From positions 310,001 to 374,000 of the forward strand of contig NZ_CANDNZ010000004.1 in NCBI RefSeq assembly GCF_947387555.1: a stretch of DNA of 64,000 nucleotides, given 5' to 3'. Made by a program: the position numbers and the translations under genes. The DNA comes from Thalassomonas sp. RHCl1 (GTDB lineage Bacteria; Pseudomonadota; Gammaproteobacteria; Enterobacterales; Alteromonadaceae). The notes under the pieces are model-generated. The model was given only the letters and a program-made list of their open reading frames with translations, did no database searches and had not been told where the DNA came from. Shown in pieces: positions 63,600 through 64,000 of this stretch; the first letter of the stretch is position 1; every line of letters begins with the position of its first letter.

Positions 63600-64000
63600 A
63601 TGGCCTTTTGGATAGCGAGCTCGCCTCACAACCATACCCAGAATGAAACCTCGGCGTTAATGCGCCTGGTCATTTACGCAACCCTGCCCGGCATCTTCGC
63701 CCAGTGGTACTTTTTTGGCTGGGGCAATATCATACATATCGCCCTGGCAATTTTCAGCGCCTTTGTCGCCGAATATACCGTGCTGGCACTGAGGAATAAA
63801 AACATCAAAAAACAGCTGTTCGACGGCAGCGCCATCTTAACCGCGGTATTACTCGGCATCAGCTTACCCGCCCTGGCCCCCTGGTGGGTTTCAGTCATAG
63901 GCGCGGTATTTGCCATTGTCGTGGTAAAACAGCTTTATGGCGGTTTGGGACATAACCCCTTTAACCCGGCCATGGCGGCCTATGTGATGTTGCTGATCTC
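63600..64000 (+). CDS. rsxD: Ion-translocating oxidoreductase subunit D, cut off at window edge
   Basis: The visible 133 residues start MAFWIASSPHNHTQNETSAL and contain hydrophobic helices such as LVIYATLPGIFAQWYFFGW and GISLPALAPWWVSVIGAVF, then HNPFNPAMAAYVMLLI at the edge. The NPFNPAM motif is typical of RnfD/NqrB-type subunits, which bind FMN covalently further on. It starts 4 bp after rsxC. Confidence 0.95.
   Translation, partial: MAFWIASSPHNHTQNETSALMRLVIYATLPGIFAQWYFFGWGNIIHIALAIFSAFVAEYTVLALRNKNIKKQLFDGSAILTAVLLGISLPALAPWWVSVIGAVFAIVVVKQLYGGLGHNPFNPAMAAYVMLLI

Overview
The window is gammaproteobacterial chromosome, most like Alteromonadales and probably Colwelliaceae (Thalassomonas/Thalassotalea type). 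That placement is inferred from gene content and order: pspF/pspABC beside sapABCDF, phhAB-tyrR-fah-maiA, rimP-nusA-infB-rbfA-truB-rpsO, and the rsx (rnf) operon. I could not run a phylogenetic search.

Layout. (1) 1-2000: a cut-off OmpR-type response regulator with an atypical receiver, a decayed C-terminal fragment of a second one, and a two-gene cassette of small unknown proteins. (2) 2002-6475: an accessory island on the minus strand. It holds an intact IS256-family element, a RAYT/IS200-type transposase gene broken by an amber codon, and two orphan genes, each separated from its neighbours by copies of the ends of the RAYT element. (3) 6476-26400: a large type VI secretion locus. vgrG, a DUF6931-like gene and PAAR run leftwards; tssA-hcp-tssB-tssC-tssC2-tssE-tssF-tssG-fha-tssJ-tssK-tssL-tssM-kinase run rightwards from a shared 363-bp control region that carries strong palindromes. 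(4) 26491-29093: a periplasmic solute-binding protein, the 4.5S SRP RNA gene (ffs, minus strand) and a DUF3014 protein. (5) 29354-34280: aromatic amino acid catabolism (maiA, fah, tyrR, phhB, phhA) with three TyrR-box-like operators. (6) 34436-46154: ycjF/ycjX, lepB, the phage-shock operon with a duplicated pspB, divergent pspF, and sapABCDF. (7) 46504-50316: a large secreted GH57-like enzyme with PKD and starch-binding modules. (8) 50528-57579: rpsO, truB, rbfA, infB, nusA and rimP, all on the minus strand, with a strong promoter and a structured leader upstream of rimP. (9) 57884-59767: a degenerate GGDEF/EAL membrane protein resembling CsrD. (10) 59947-64000: rsxA, rsxB, rsxC and the start of rsxD.

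The most interesting part is the join between the T6SS and the accessory island. Directly downstream of vgrG-DUF6931-PAAR, the place where T6SS cargo usually sits, are two unfamiliar genes. One encodes a 295-residue protein with a caspase-like (clan CD) His160/Cys206 signature. The other encodes a 414-residue protein that may have a glycosyltransferase-like fold. Both are bounded by RAYT-derived mini-elements and no immunity gene is visible. I read them as candidate T6SS effectors in exchangeable cassettes; this is inference. The T6SS itself is also unusual: it has two TssC-like sheath proteins, a TssM without a Walker A motif, an atypical kinase, and no clpV (tssH) in the window.
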